Source: Rhodospirillum centenum SW
Lineage (GTDB): Bacteria; Pseudomonadota; Alphaproteobacteria; Azospirillales; Azospirillaceae
NCBI RefSeq assembly: GCF_000016185.1
Contig: NC_011420.2
Span: 2,252,501 to 2,316,500, forward strand
DNA length: 64,000 nt
Direction of reading: 5' to 3'
The notes beneath the pieces are model-generated. The model was given only the letters and a program-made list of their open reading frames with translations, did not search any database and was not told where the DNA came from. The position numbers were made by a program, and so were the translations under genes. Positions 1 through 8,340 of the stretch are shown here, piece after piece (the stretch's first letter is position 1; each line of letters starts with the position of its first letter).

Positions 1-1907
1 TCGCCAACACCTTCGAGGCGATGGAGCGCAGCGGCGTTCTGCTGACCGATGTCGCCAACGTCTTCTTCAACCTGTCCTCGTCGAACACGAACGACGAACT
101 GGAGAAGATCCAGCTTGAGCTGGCGCCGGTGCTGGCGAAGCACAACAGCGAAATCTCGCTGAACCCGAAGCTGTTCGCCCGCATCGACGCGATCTACCAG
201 AAGCGCGACTCCCTGAACCTGACGGCGGAGCAGAAGCGGCTGGTGGAGCGCATCCACCTGAACTTCGTGCGCGCCGGCGCCCAGCTTCCGGAGGAGAAGA
301 AGCAGCGTCTGGCCGCGATCACCCAGAAGCTGGCCACCCTCTCCACCCAGTTCAGCCAGAACGTGCTGGCCGACGAGAAGTCGTTCAAGCTGGAACTGGA
401 CGGCGAGCGCGACCTTGCCGGCCTGCCGGAGTTCGTGCGTCAGGCCGCAGCCCAGGCGGCGGCCGACCGGGGCATGCCGGGCAAGTACGTCGTCACCCTG
501 TCGCGCTCCTCGATCGAGCCGTTCCTCACCTTCTCCGACCGCCGCGACCTGCGCGAGAAGGCCTTCAAGGCCTGGATCTCCCGCGGCGACAACGGCGACG
601 AGCATGACAACAAGGGCCTGATCAAGGAGATCGTCCAGCTCCGCATCGAGCGGGCGAACCTGATGGGCTATCCCACCTTCGCGGACTACAAGCTGGCCGA
701 TACCATGGCGAAGACGCCGGCCGCCGCGGAGGAGCTGCTGCTGAAGGTGTGGGAGCCGGCCAAGGCCCGCGCCGCGCAGGAGCGCGACATGCTGCAGGAG
801 ATGGCCCGCCAGGAAGGCCAGAACATCGAGATCCAGCCCTGGGACTGGCGCTACTACGCCGAGAAGGTCCGCAAGGCCAAGTTCGACCTGGACGAGTCGG
901 AAGTGAAGCCGTACTTCCAGCTCGACAAGATGGTCGAGGCGATGTTCTACACCGCCAACCAGCTCTTCGGCGTGACCTTCACCGAGCTGAAGGACGTCCC
1001 GCTCTACAGCCCGGATGTCCGCGCCTACGAGGTGAAGGACAAGAACGGCAAGCATGTCGCCGTCTTCCTGTCCGACAATTTCGCGCGCCCGTCCAAGCGC
1101 AGCGGCGCCTGGATGTCCAGCTACCGCGACCAGGAGAAGCTGCGCGGCGACATCCGTCCGATCGTCGTCAACAACAACAACTTCAACAAGGGTGCACCCG
1201 GCGCGCCGGTGCTGCTGTCCTTCGACGACGCCAACACGCTGTTCCACGAGTTCGGCCACGGCCTGCACGGCATGCTGTCCGACGTGACCTACCCGTACCT
1301 CTCGGGCACCAGCGTGTTGCGCGATTTCGTGGAGTTCCCCAGCCAGGTGCTTGAGCACTGGGTGGAGCAGCCGGAAATCCTGCAGAAGTTCGCCGTCCAC
1401 TACCAGACCGGCAAGCCGATCCCGAAGGAACTGCTGGACAAGATCCTGGCCGCGCGCAACTTCAACCAGGGATTCGCCACGGTCGAATACCTGGCCTCGG
1501 CGCTGGTGGACCTGGAGTTCCATGCCCTGAAGGACGCCAAGGACCTGGATGTTTCCAGGTTCGAGGCCGACACGCTGAAGAAGCTCGGCATGCCGAAGGA
1601 GATCGTGATGCGGCACCGCTCGCCGGCCTTCAGCCACGTCTTCTCCGGCGATGGCTACTCGGCCGGCTACTACAGCTACATGTGGGCCGAGGTGCTGGAC
1701 GCGGACGGCTTCGACGCCTTCAAGGAGAAGGGCAACATCTTCGACCCCGAACTGTCGAAGAAGCTGTACGACAACGTCTTCAGCGCCGGCGGCACCAAGG
1801 AGCCGATGGACGCCTACATCAACTTCCGCGGCCGGGAGCCGAAGGTGGACGCGCTGCTGCGCAACCGCGGCCTGACCCCGCCGGAGCCGAATGCCGGCGT
1901 GAACTGA
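1..1907 (+). CDS. dcp: Peptidyl-dipeptidase Dcp-like M3 metallopeptidase (5' truncated by window edge)
   Basis: This is a zinc oligopeptidase of the M3A family that degrades short peptides in the cytoplasm or periplasm. The zinc site HEFGH lies at 1245-1259, inside the family context FHEFGHGLHG. The downstream stretch RDFVEFPSQVLEHW is closer to Dcp than to oligopeptidase A, which usually has a VELPSQ-type sequence. The frame is open to the left edge (codons from base 3 read ANTFEAMERSG, a typical internal Dcp sequence), so the ATG at 21 is not the true start and about 60-70 N-terminal residues are missing. About 630 residues are visible. Two hairpins follow the stop codon. I am sure of the M3 family and less sure of Dcp versus OpdA. 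Confidence 0.9.
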   Translation, partial: ANTFEAMERSGVLLTDVANVFFNLSSSNTNDELEKIQLELAPVLAKHNSEISLNPKLFARIDAIYQKRDSLNLTAEQKRLVERIHLNFVRAGAQLPEEKKQRLAAITQKLATLSTQFSQNVLADEKSFKLELDGERDLAGLPEFVRQAAAQAAADRGMPGKYVVTLSRSSIEPFLTFSDRRDLREKAFKAWISRGDNGDEHDNKGLIKEIVQLRIERANLMGYPTFADYKLADTMAKTPAAAEELLLKVWEPAKARAAQERDMLQEMARQEGQNIEIQPWDWRYYAEKVRKAKFDLDESEVKPYFQLDKMVEAMFYTANQLFGVTFTELKDVPLYSPDVRAYEVKDKNGKHVAVFLSDNFARPSKRSGAWMSSYRDQEKLRGDIRPIVVNNNNFNKGAPGAPVLLSFDDANTLFHEFGHGLHGMLSDVTYPYLSGTSVLRDFVEFPSQVLEHWVEQPEILQKFAVHYQTGKPIPKELLDKILAARNFNQGFATVEYLASALVDLEFHALKDAKDLDVSRFEADTLKKLGMPKEIVMRHRSPAFSHVFSGDGYSAGYYSYMWAEVLDADGFDAFKEKGNIFDPELSKKLYDNVFSAGGTKEPMDAYINFRGREPKVDALLRNRGLTPPEPNAGVN

Positions 1908-1916
1908 GGCACAAGC

Positions 1917-1983
1917 CCGGCCCCGTCCCGCGGGGCCGGTCTTCCCGGGCGAAGGCGCGGTCGGCAACGGCCGCGCCTTTCGT
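1917..1983 (+). terminator. Two hairpins after the M3 peptidase gene
   Basis: The first hairpin pairs CCGGCCCC (1917-1924) with GGGGCCGG (1932-1939). The second pairs AAGGCGCGG (1952-1960) with CCGCGCCTT (1971-1979) and runs into a T-containing tail. Together they look like intrinsic termination of the peptidase gene. The rest of the gap up to sucC (1984-2210) holds a possible promoter and nothing else I recognise. Confidence 0.6.
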
Positions 1984-2078
1984 CTGTCTGCGGCCCTTTC
2001 TGCCGGTCTCCCGCTGCCCGTCCCGGGCACGCCCCGCCCGCCCGCGCAACCATCCTTCAGGAGAGGGGCGCTGGGTTG

Positions 2079-2106
2079 TTGAAGATGACGCACACGGTGT
2101 TAAAGT
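2079..2106 (+). promoter_or_regulatory. Possible sigma-70-type promoter of sucCD
   Basis: TTGAAG at 2079-2084 and TAAAGT at 2101-2106 are separated by 16 bases. They sit in a local AT-richer patch of an otherwise very GC-rich gap. The predicted transcript would have a leader of about 100 bases before sucC. Each box matches four of six consensus bases, so this is only suggestive. Confidence 0.35.
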
Positions 2107-2210
2107 GCGCCCGCGCGGGGGTCCCCCGCGCGCGGCCGACCTTGCGGGCCCGTCCCGGGCGGCGCTGGGAAGGCCGGATCGTCCCACTCCACAGAAGCCG
2201 GCGATCCCGC

Positions 2211-3407
2211 ATGAACATCCATGAGTATCAGGCCAAAAGCCTGCTGAAGAAGTATGGCGTCGCGGTGCCCCGGGGCGGCGTCGCCTACACGCTCGAAGAG
2301 GCCCGCGCGGTGGCCAAGGAGCTTGGCGGTCCGGTCTGGGTGGTGAAGTCCCAGATCCATGCCGGCGGACGCGGAGCGGGACGCTTCAAGGATGATCCGA
2401 ACGGCAAGGGCGGCGTCCGCGTCGTCAAGTCGATCGACGACGTCGTCGCCAGCACCGACGCCATGCTGGGCAAGGTGCTGGTGACCAAGCAGACCGGCCC
2501 GGAGGGCAAGGAGGTCAAGCGCATCTACGTGGAGGAAGGGGCCGACATCAAGCGCGAGCTGTACCTCTCCATGCTGCTGGACCGCGCCACCTCCCGCATC
2601 ACCATCGTCGCCTCCACCGAGGGCGGCATGGAGATCGAGGAGGTCGCCCACACCAGCCCCGAGAAGATCGTCAAGGTCGCCATCGACCCGGTGCAGGGCC
2701 TGCAGGGCTACCACGCCCGCAAGGTCGCCTTCGCCCTGGGTCTTGAGGGCAAGCAGGTCGGCGCCTGCACGAAGTTCCTGCTGGGCATGTACAAGGCCTT
2801 CACCGACCTGGACATGAGCCTGGTCGAGGTGAACCCGCTGGTCGTCACCGGCAGCGGCGAGGTGCTGGCCCTGGATGCCAAGGTCAACTTCGACGACAAC
2901 GCGCTCTACCGCCATCACGAGATCGAGGAGCTGCGCGACGAGTCCGAGGAGGAGGCGTCGGAGACCGAGGCCACCCGCCACGGCCTGAACTACGTCAAGC
3001 TGGACGGCAACATCGGCTGCATGGTGAACGGCGCCGGCCTCGCCATGGCGACGATGGACATCATCAAGCTCTATGGCGGCGAGCCGGCCAACTTCCTGGA
3101 TGTCGGCGGCGGCGCCACCAAGGAGCGCGTCACCACCGCCTTCAAGCTGATCCTCTCCGACCCGCATGTCGAGGGCATCCTGGTCAACATCTTCGGCGGC
3201 ATCATGCGCTGCGACGTGATCGCGGACGGCGTGGTGGCGGCGGCCCGCGAGGTGTCCTTGCACGTCCCGCTGGTCGTCCGGCTGGAGGGCACCAACGTCG
3301 ATCTGGGCAAGAAGATCCTGGCCGAGAGCGGTCTGCCGATCCTGTCCGCCGACAATCTGGCCGACGCCGCCGAGAAGATCGTCAAGGCCGTGAAGGAGGC
3401 CGCGTAA
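2211..3407 (+). CDS. sucC: Succinyl-CoA synthetase (ADP-forming) subunit beta
   Basis: This is the beta subunit of the TCA-cycle enzyme that converts succinyl-CoA to succinate with formation of ATP or GTP. The N-terminus [17 protein letters not shown] is the family hallmark. It is followed by an ATP-grasp domain with the conserved [14 protein letters not shown] segment and a C-terminal ligase domain containing [15 protein letters not shown]. The open frame extends upstream to 2076, but MNIHEYQ at 2211 is clearly the start, giving 398 residues, the usual length. The stop codon is two bases from the sucD start, so the two genes are one operon. No sucAB or mdh gene is visible next to it. Confidence 0.97.
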
Positions 3408-3409
3408 CC

Positions 3410-4282
3410 ATGGCCGTTCTCGTCAACAAGGACACCAAGGTCATCTGCCAGGGCTTCACCGGCGCGCAGGGGACCTTCCATTCCGAGCAGGCCATCGCCT
3501 ACGGCACCCGCATGGTCGGCGGCGTGACCCCCGGCAAGGGCGGCACCACGCACCTGGACCTGCCGGTGTTCGACACGGTGGCCGACGCCGTGGCGAAGAC
3601 CGGCGCCAACGCCAGCGTCATCTACGTGCCGCCGCCGTTCGCGGCCGACGCCATCCTGGAGGCGATCGACGCCGGCATCCCGCTGGTCGTCTGCATCACC
3701 GAGGGCATCCCGGTCCTGGACATGGTCAAGGTCAAGCGCGCGCTGCAGGACAGCGGCACCCGCCTGATCGGTCCGAACTGCCCGGGCGTCATCACCCCGG
3801 ACGAGTGCAAGATCGGCATCATGCCGGGCCACATCCACCGCCGCGGCAAGATCGGCATCGTCAGCCGCTCCGGCACGCTGACCTATGAGGCGGTGGCGCA
3901 GACCACGGCGGCCGGGCTGGGGCAGAGCACCTGCATCGGCATCGGCGGCGATCCGGTCAACGGCACCAGCTTCGTCGATGCGCTCCAGATGTTCGCCGAG
4001 GACCCGGAGACCCAAGGCATCATCATGATCGGTGAGATCGGGGGCGATGCCGAGGTCAAGGGCGCCGAGTTCATCAAGGAAAGCGGCCTGAAGAAGCCGG
4101 TCGTCGGCTTCATCGCCGGCCGCACCGCCCCGCCGGGCCGCCGCATGGGCCATGCCGGCGCGGTGATCTCCGGCGGCAACGACACGGCCGACTTCAAGGT
4201 CGATGCCCTGCGCGCCGCCGGCGTGCATGTCGCCGACAGCCCGGCCAGCCTGGGCAGCACCATGCTGAAGGCCATGGGCTGA
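3410..4282 (+). CDS. sucD: Succinyl-CoA synthetase subunit alpha
   Basis: This subunit binds CoA and carries the phosphohistidine. The N-terminal CoA-binding Rossmann fold begins with [26 protein letters not shown]. The active-site histidine lies in [14 protein letters not shown] near residue 246. At 290 residues it is full length. It is translationally linked to sucC, with two bases between the genes, and ends before a strong GNRA-loop terminator, so sucCD forms a closed two-gene operon. Confidence 0.97.
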   Translation: MAVLVNKDTKVICQGFTGAQGTFHSEQAIAYGTRMVGGVTPGKGGTTHLDLPVFDTVADAVAKTGANASVIYVPPPFAADAILEAIDAGIPLVVCITEGIPVLDMVKVKRALQDSGTRLIGPNCPGVITPDECKIGIMPGHIHRRGKIGIVSRSGTLTYEAVAQTTAAGLGQSTCIGIGGDPVNGTSFVDALQMFAEDPETQGIIMIGEIGGDAEVKGAEFIKESGLKKPVVGFIAGRTAPPGRRMGHAGAVISGGNDTADFKVDALRAAGVHVADSPASLGSTMLKAMG

Positions 4283-4350
4283 GACCTGCGGGCTGAAGCC
4301 TGCGGGCTGACGGCGAGAGCCTGAAGCCGGACAGGGACGGTCCCGACCCG

Positions 4351-4386
4351 AAGGCCGCCGGAGCGATCCGGCGGCCTTCTGCTTTC
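4351..4386 (+). terminator. Intrinsic terminator of sucCD
   Basis: A perfect 12-bp stem (4351-4362 with 4367-4378) closes a GCGA tetraloop, a GNRA-type loop, and is followed by a T-containing tail (TCTGCTTT). Two short direct repeats flank it: CCTGCGGGCTGA twice just after the sucD stop, and GCGATCTGCCTGC at 4395-4407 and 4411-4423. Confidence 0.8.
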
Positions 4387-4444
4387 CGGGCGCCGCGATC
4401 TGCCTGCCCTGCGATCTGCCTGCGCCGCGACGCCGCGCACCCGT

Positions 4445-4469
4445 TCTGCAATTAAAAACGATTTGCAGA
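4445..4469 (+). promoter_or_regulatory. Inverted repeat in front of the PepSY-DUF2271-DUF4198-ApbE genes
   Basis: TCTGCAA (4445-4451) and TTGCAGA (4463-4469) form perfect 7-base arms around an 11-base AT-rich spacer, about 75 bases before the first gene of the module. This is the only AT-rich stretch nearby, so it probably overlaps the promoter. The half-site AACGATTTGCA resembles alphaproteobacterial Fur-type sites, which would fit an iron-linked module, but that link is inference. Confidence 0.4.
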
Positions 4470-4543
4470 GACGCCGGAGGCTGTGGCATGCAGCGGGTGC
4501 CGTTCCCCGCCGGCCCCCTGCCCGTCGCCTCCCGCCGTCCTGC

Positions 4544-5221
4544 ATGCGCCATCCGCCCATCGCCAAGATCGACCCCCGCCCGCACCCCGTGGCGGCCGAC
4601 CCGCGGGCCGGGCGGGCCGGCTTCTGGAAGCGGCAGGCCCGCACCTGGCACTGGATCTCCGGCGCGATCTGCCTGCTGGGCATGCTGGGATTCGCCGTCA
4701 CCGGCATCACCCTGAACCACGCCGCCGACATCCCGGCCGAGCCCGTCGTCAGCGAACGGCAGGCGCAGCTTCCGGAGCCGCTGCTGGCCGAACTGGCGGC
4801 CGGGCCGGAGAAGGGCCGCAGCGACGCCCTGCCCCCCGCGGTCGCGGCCTTCGTTGAGGAGGCGCTGGACATCGGCCTGTCCGGCCGCCCCGCGGAGTGG
4901 AGCCCGGACGAGGTCTATGTCGGCCTGCCGCGGCCGGGCGGGGACGCCTGGCTGTCCATCGAGCGCGAGAGCGGCGCCGTCGTCTACGAGCTGACCACCC
5001 GCGGCGCCATCGCCTATCTGAACGACCTGCACAAGGGCCGCCACACCGGCAAGGCCTGGTCCTGGTTCCTCGACATCTTCTCGGCGGCCTGCATCGTCTT
5101 CTGCCTGACCGGGCTGTGGCTGTTGCAGATCCACGCCGGCAAGCGCCCCTCCACCTGGCCGCTGGCCGTGGCCGGCCTCGCGCTGCCGGTGCTTCTTCTC
5201 GTCTTCTTCGTCCATGCGTGA
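4544..5221 (+). CDS. PepSY-type transmembrane protein, probable heme-binding electron carrier of a flavinylation module
   Basis: This membrane protein has one N-terminal helix (WHWISGAICLLGMLGFAVTG), a periplasmic PepSY-like segment ending in a YLNDLHKGRHTG motif, and two closely spaced C-terminal helices. Histidines sit at the helix edges (HWI, LNH, LHKGRH, QIH), as in PepSY-TM proteins that bind heme b in the membrane. I chose the internal ATG at 4544 (225 residues) over 4463 because the extra N-terminal stretch is arginine- and proline-rich and unlike the family. It is followed closely by DUF2271, DUF4198 and ApbE genes. The likely role is passing electrons across the membrane to the flavinylated partner. 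The family is recognisable, but the function is inferred from context. Confidence 0.75.
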   Translation: MRHPPIAKIDPRPHPVAADPRAGRAGFWKRQARTWHWISGAICLLGMLGFAVTGITLNHAADIPAEPVVSERQAQLPEPLLAELAAGPEKGRSDALPPAVAAFVEEALDIGLSGRPAEWSPDEVYVGLPRPGGDAWLSIERESGAVVYELTTRGAIAYLNDLHKGRHTGKAWSWFLDIFSAACIVFCLTGLWLLQIHAGKRPSTWPLAVAGLALPVLLLVFFVHA

Positions 5222-5228
5222 GGACCCG

Positions 5229-5744
5229 ATGCGTGCCCTTCTGATGATCGCCGGACTCGGCCTGCTGGGCGGCCCCGCCCTGGCCGACGAGATGGTGGTG
5301 GAGGTCGAGCTTCCCCAGCTCAAGGTGGCCGAGTACCACCGCCCCTATGTCGCCGTCTGGGTCGCCCGGCCCGACCAGTCCGTCGCCGCCACGCTGGAGG
5401 TCTGGTACGCCCAGGAGGACGGCCCCGAGGGCGAGGGCGAGAGCTGGCTGAAGGACCTGCGCCAGTGGTGGCGCCGCATCGGCCGCACGCTGGAGATGCC
5501 GGTGGACGGCGTCTCCGGGCCGACCCGCGCCCCCGGCGCCCATGTCCTGACCTATGCCGGCGACGCCGGCCCGCTGAAGGCGCTGCCGCCGGGCGAGTAT
5601 GTCCTGCAGGTGGAAGCGGCGCGCGAGGTCGGCGGCCGCGAGCTGGTCAGCATCCCCTTCACCTGGCCCGGCACGGCCAAGGCCGAAGCCAGGGGCGAGA
5701 CCGAGCTGGGCGGCATCCGCCTGACCCTGGTGCAGGCACCCTGA
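5229..5744 (+). CDS. DUF2271 periplasmic protein with predicted FMN-attachment motif
   Basis: This 171-residue protein has a signal peptide (MRALLMIAGLGLLGGPALA) followed by a beta-rich DUF2271 domain. Residues 93-99 read DGVSGPT, matching the D-x-x-S/T-G-x-T/S pattern that ApbE enzymes flavinylate. The predicted acceptor is Thr99, codon 5523-5525. An in-frame ATG at 5214 overlaps the upstream stop, but a GAGGA sequence placed just before 5229 supports the later start. It lies seven bases after the PepSY gene and in the same operon as an ApbE-type transferase, which supports its role as a periplasmic flavoprotein. The direction of electron flow and the final acceptor are unknown. Confidence 0.78.
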   Translation: MRALLMIAGLGLLGGPALADEMVVEVELPQLKVAEYHRPYVAVWVARPDQSVAATLEVWYAQEDGPEGEGESWLKDLRQWWRRIGRTLEMPVDGVSGPTRAPGAHVLTYAGDAGPLKALPPGEYVLQVEAAREVGGRELVSIPFTWPGTAKAEARGETELGGIRLTLVQAP

Positions 5745-5804
5745 GCGGGCACGGCGGCCCGCGCTCCCACGACCGACGCTGAACAAGAAAAGGGGTTTGG
5801 AACA

Positions 5805-6623
5805 ATGACGCGCACCGCGACACGGGCGACGCTGCTGGCGGCCCTGCTTCTGGCCACCGCGACCGGCACCGCCCAGGCCCATCGCATGTGGCTGGAGCCC
5901 TCCACCTTCACCCTGTCCGGCACCGACCAGTGGATCACGGTGGACGGGGCGATCTCCAACGACCTGTTCGTGCCCAACCATGTGCCGCTGCCCTTGAACG
6001 GGCTGTCCGTCACCGGGCCGGACGGTGCCCCCGTGGCGCTGGAGAACGCCCACCGGGGCAAGCTGCGCTCCGTCTTCGACCTGAAGCTGGAGAAGGACGG
6101 CACCTACCGCATCGCCGAGGAGGGAGCCGTCTTCATCGCGCTCTGGAAGGAGGACGGCGAGCAGAAGCGCCGCCGCGGCACCCTGGAGGAACTGCGCAAG
6201 GCCGGGCTGGAGTCCAAGCCGGAGGCGAAGTTCATCCAGTCCATGCGGCGGGTGGAGACCTTCGTCACCCTGGGCGCGCCGAACGACACCGCCCTGAAGC
6301 CGACGGGCAGAGGGCTGGAACTGCTGCCCGTCACCCACCCCAACGACATCGTCGCCGGGGAGAAGGCCACCCTGAAGCTGCTGCTGAACGGCGAACCGGC
6401 GGCGGGCCTCAAGGTCACCATCGTGAAGGCCGGCGACCAGTACCGCGACAAGCCCGCCACGCAGGAGCTGGAGACGGGGGCCGACGGCGCCGTCGCCTTC
6501 ACCGTGGCGGAGCCCGGCCGCTACTGGCTGAACGCCCAGTCGCGCGGCCGGACGACGGTCGAGGGGCTGGAGATGGACCGCATGATGTCCTACGTGGCGA
6601 CCGTCGAGGCCGCCGCCCCGTGA
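5805..6623 (+). CDS. DUF4198 domain periplasmic protein
   Basis: This 272-residue exported protein has a signal peptide ending at AQA and a mature N-terminus starting HRMWLEPS, the conserved opening of DUF4198 proteins. They contain Ig-like domains and are often found beside metal-uptake genes. The C-terminal half (roughly 170-270) has the carboxypeptidase-regulatory or CalX-like beta-sandwich pattern (GEPAAGLKVTIVKAGDQYRD). The histidine at the mature N-terminus could bind a metal. An AAGGGG sequence precedes the ATG. The stop codon overlaps the apbE start (TGATG), so the genes are translationally coupled. The exact role within the flavin module is unknown. Confidence 0.75.
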   Translation: MTRTATRATLLAALLLATATGTAQAHRMWLEPSTFTLSGTDQWITVDGAISNDLFVPNHVPLPLNGLSVTGPDGAPVALENAHRGKLRSVFDLKLEKDGTYRIAEEGAVFIALWKEDGEQKRRRGTLEELRKAGLESKPEAKFIQSMRRVETFVTLGAPNDTALKPTGRGLELLPVTHPNDIVAGEKATLKLLLNGEPAAGLKVTIVKAGDQYRDKPATQELETGADGAVAFTVAEPGRYWLNAQSRGRTTVEGLEMDRMMSYVATVEAAAP

Positions 6624-7693
6624 TGACAGGGGGCCGCGCCGTGACCGGGGGCCGCGCCGTGGCCGGGGACCTCCTGGCGACCGAGGCCCGCCCCCTGATC
6701 CCGGTGGCGCTGGCGCGCGGGGAAGCCCGCCGCCCGCCGCCGGACAGCATCCGGCTGGCGCTGGCCGGCCGGACCATGGGGACGGACTGGTCGCTGCGCT
6801 GCCACGCCCCGGCCGGAACCGACCCGGCGGGGGTGGAGGCGGCGGTGCAGGCGGTCTTCGCCGGCACCATCGCGGAGATGAGCACCTGGGAGCCGTCCTC
6901 CTTCATCTGCCGCTTCAACGGGGCACCGGCCGGCACGACGCTGGAGATGCCGGCCGGGTTCCGGCAGGTGCTGGCGGCGGCCCTGGAGGTGGCGGCGGCA
7001 ACGGACGGCGCCTTCGATCCCTGTCTGGCCGCGGAGGTCAACCGCCGCGGCTTCACCCCGGCGCCCTGGGTTCCGCCCGGCGCTCCCGGACCACAACCGC
7101 CCCCGCACGCACCGGGCGGCTGGCGGGCGCTGGCCGCCGTGACCGGAACGGGGGGTGGAGCCGGGGCCGGAGCCGAGCGCATCACCCAGCCGGGCGGACT
7201 CTGGCTCGACCTGTCCGCGATCGCCAAGGGCCATGCCGTGGACGGCATGGGCCACGCCCTGCGCGCGCTGGGCATCGAGTGCTTCCTGGTGGAGATCGGC
7301 GGCGAGTTCGTCGGCGCCGGGATCAAGCCCGACCTGACCCCCTGGTGGGTCGCCCTGGAGAACCCCGACGGCACGCCCGGCGGCTGGCGGGTTGCCCTGT
7401 GCGGCTGCGCGCTCGCCAGTTCGGGCGACTATCGCCGCCGCCATGTGCGGGACGGCCGTCCGGTCAGCCACATCGTCCGCCGGCCGGGGGCGGCCGACCG
7501 CTACGGCGACCTTGCCAGTGTCAGCGTCGTGGCGGCGGACTGCATGCGCGCCGACGCCTGGGCGACGGCGCTGTTCGCCGCCGGCGACGCGGACGGGCTG
7601 GCGCTGGCCGACACCCACGGCATCGCCGCCCTGTTCCAGTACCGCGACGCCCCGCCCCGCTGGTCCGCGGCCCTTGGGGTCATGCTGGAGTAA
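6623..7693 (+). CDS. apbE: ApbE-type FAD:protein FMN transferase
   Basis: The enzyme moves FMN from FAD to a Ser or Thr of target proteins, here presumably Thr99 of the DUF2271 protein. Family motifs are present in order: GRTMGTDWSL, MSTWEPSSFICRFN, DLSAIAKGHAVDGMG, FLVEIGGE, ASSGDYRRRH, a divergent HIVRRPG in place of HIIDPRTG, and DAWATALFAAG near the C-terminus. The gene starts inside the stop of the DUF4198 gene. An 18-bp repeat (6623-6640 and 6641-6658) duplicates the start region, so GTG codons at 6641 and 6659 are also possible starts. No convincing signal peptide or lipobox is visible at any of them, unlike most periplasmic ApbE proteins. A proline- and glycine-rich insert sits in the middle of the protein. 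Confidence 0.88.
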   Translation: MTGGRAVTGGRAVAGDLLATEARPLIPVALARGEARRPPPDSIRLALAGRTMGTDWSLRCHAPAGTDPAGVEAAVQAVFAGTIAEMSTWEPSSFICRFNGAPAGTTLEMPAGFRQVLAAALEVAAATDGAFDPCLAAEVNRRGFTPAPWVPPGAPGPQPPPHAPGGWRALAAVTGTGGGAGAGAERITQPGGLWLDLSAIAKGHAVDGMGHALRALGIECFLVEIGGEFVGAGIKPDLTPWWVALENPDGTPGGWRVALCGCALASSGDYRRRHVRDGRPVSHIVRRPGAADRYGDLASVSVVAADCMRADAWATALFAAGDADGLALADTHGIAALFQYRDAPPRWSAALGVMLE

Positions 7694-7703
7694 GGCGCCG
7701 CGC

Positions 7704-8150
7704 CTACACCTCCACGAGGTTGTCCACTTCCTTGAAGGCCTGGAGCAGGCGCACCGCCCGGTGCGGGGCGCCTGTCCAGTGCGCCGGATCGAAATCGTCC
7801 TGGAGGAAAGAGCTGAAGCCGGCCCGGTCCGACTCCGGGATGCGGTCCACATGGGCGAAACCCATGCTCCAGCCGGCGAAGGCCCGTCCCTCCGGCCGGA
7901 ACTTGATCAGGGTCGTCACGTCGGTATGGCGCGGGTCCAGGCAGATACGGGAATAGAGCCCGTGGACCGCATGGTTCGGGCCTTCCAGGGCCTGCATGAA
8001 GCGGCCATGACGAAACAGCAGCAGTCCCGTGATGCCGACCCGGCTGTTGGCGGCGCGCGCCTGGCGCAGCAGCGACAACAGCTCGGCATCGCCCATCGGG
8101 ACCACCGCCCGACTGACATAGACAAGGCAGAGCAGCGCGTCGTCGGTCAT
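7704..8150 (-). CDS. BLUF-domain blue-light photoreceptor
   Basis: This is a stand-alone 148-residue FAD-binding sensor of blue light. The domain begins at LLCLVYVSRA and contains the flavin-switch residues expected of BLUF proteins: Tyr11, Asn35, Gln53, and Trp94 with Met96 in WSMGF. After the domain there is only a short helical tail, with no enzyme or DNA-binding output, so it presumably signals by binding a partner. It is convergent with apbE, with ten bases between the stops. The open frame extends upstream, but the ATG at 8150 gives a normal BLUF N-terminus. The partner cannot be told from the neighbours. Confidence 0.88.
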   Translation of the reverse strand: MTDDALLCLVYVSRAVVPMGDAELLSLLRQARAANSRVGITGLLLFRHGRFMQALEGPNHAVHGLYSRICLDPRHTDVTTLIKFRPEGRAFAGWSMGFAHVDRIPESDRAGFSSFLQDDFDPAHWTGAPHRAVRLLQAFKEVDNLVEV

Positions 8151-8250
8151 GGAATACGTCCCCGGGAACCAAGGGACCCACAGTAGCCAAACATCCGCCG
8201 CACGCCAACAGCCGCTCCGCACGGGGCGTCGCAGCGATGCCACGGCCAAA

Positions 8251-8277
8251 GAAAAGCCCCGCGCGGAAGCGCGGGGC
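8251..8277 (-). terminator. Intrinsic terminator of the small membrane protein gene
   Basis: A perfect 9-bp stem (8256-8264 with 8269-8277) closes a four-base loop. On the minus strand it is followed by CTTTTCTTT. It lies about 60 bases downstream of the minus-strand gene ending at 8341, which supports that gene being real. Confidence 0.75.
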
Positions 8278-8340
8278 CAAGGGGGCGACCGGCGGGGCAG
8301 TGCGCCGGCGCCAAGGGCGGAACGGGGAACGGGGAACGGA

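Noticed and set aside
3071-5323. 750-residue minus-strand frame opposite sucD
   Set aside because: It covers the strongly conserved sucCD and PepSY coding regions in antisense, has no ribosome site and shows only GC-bias composition.
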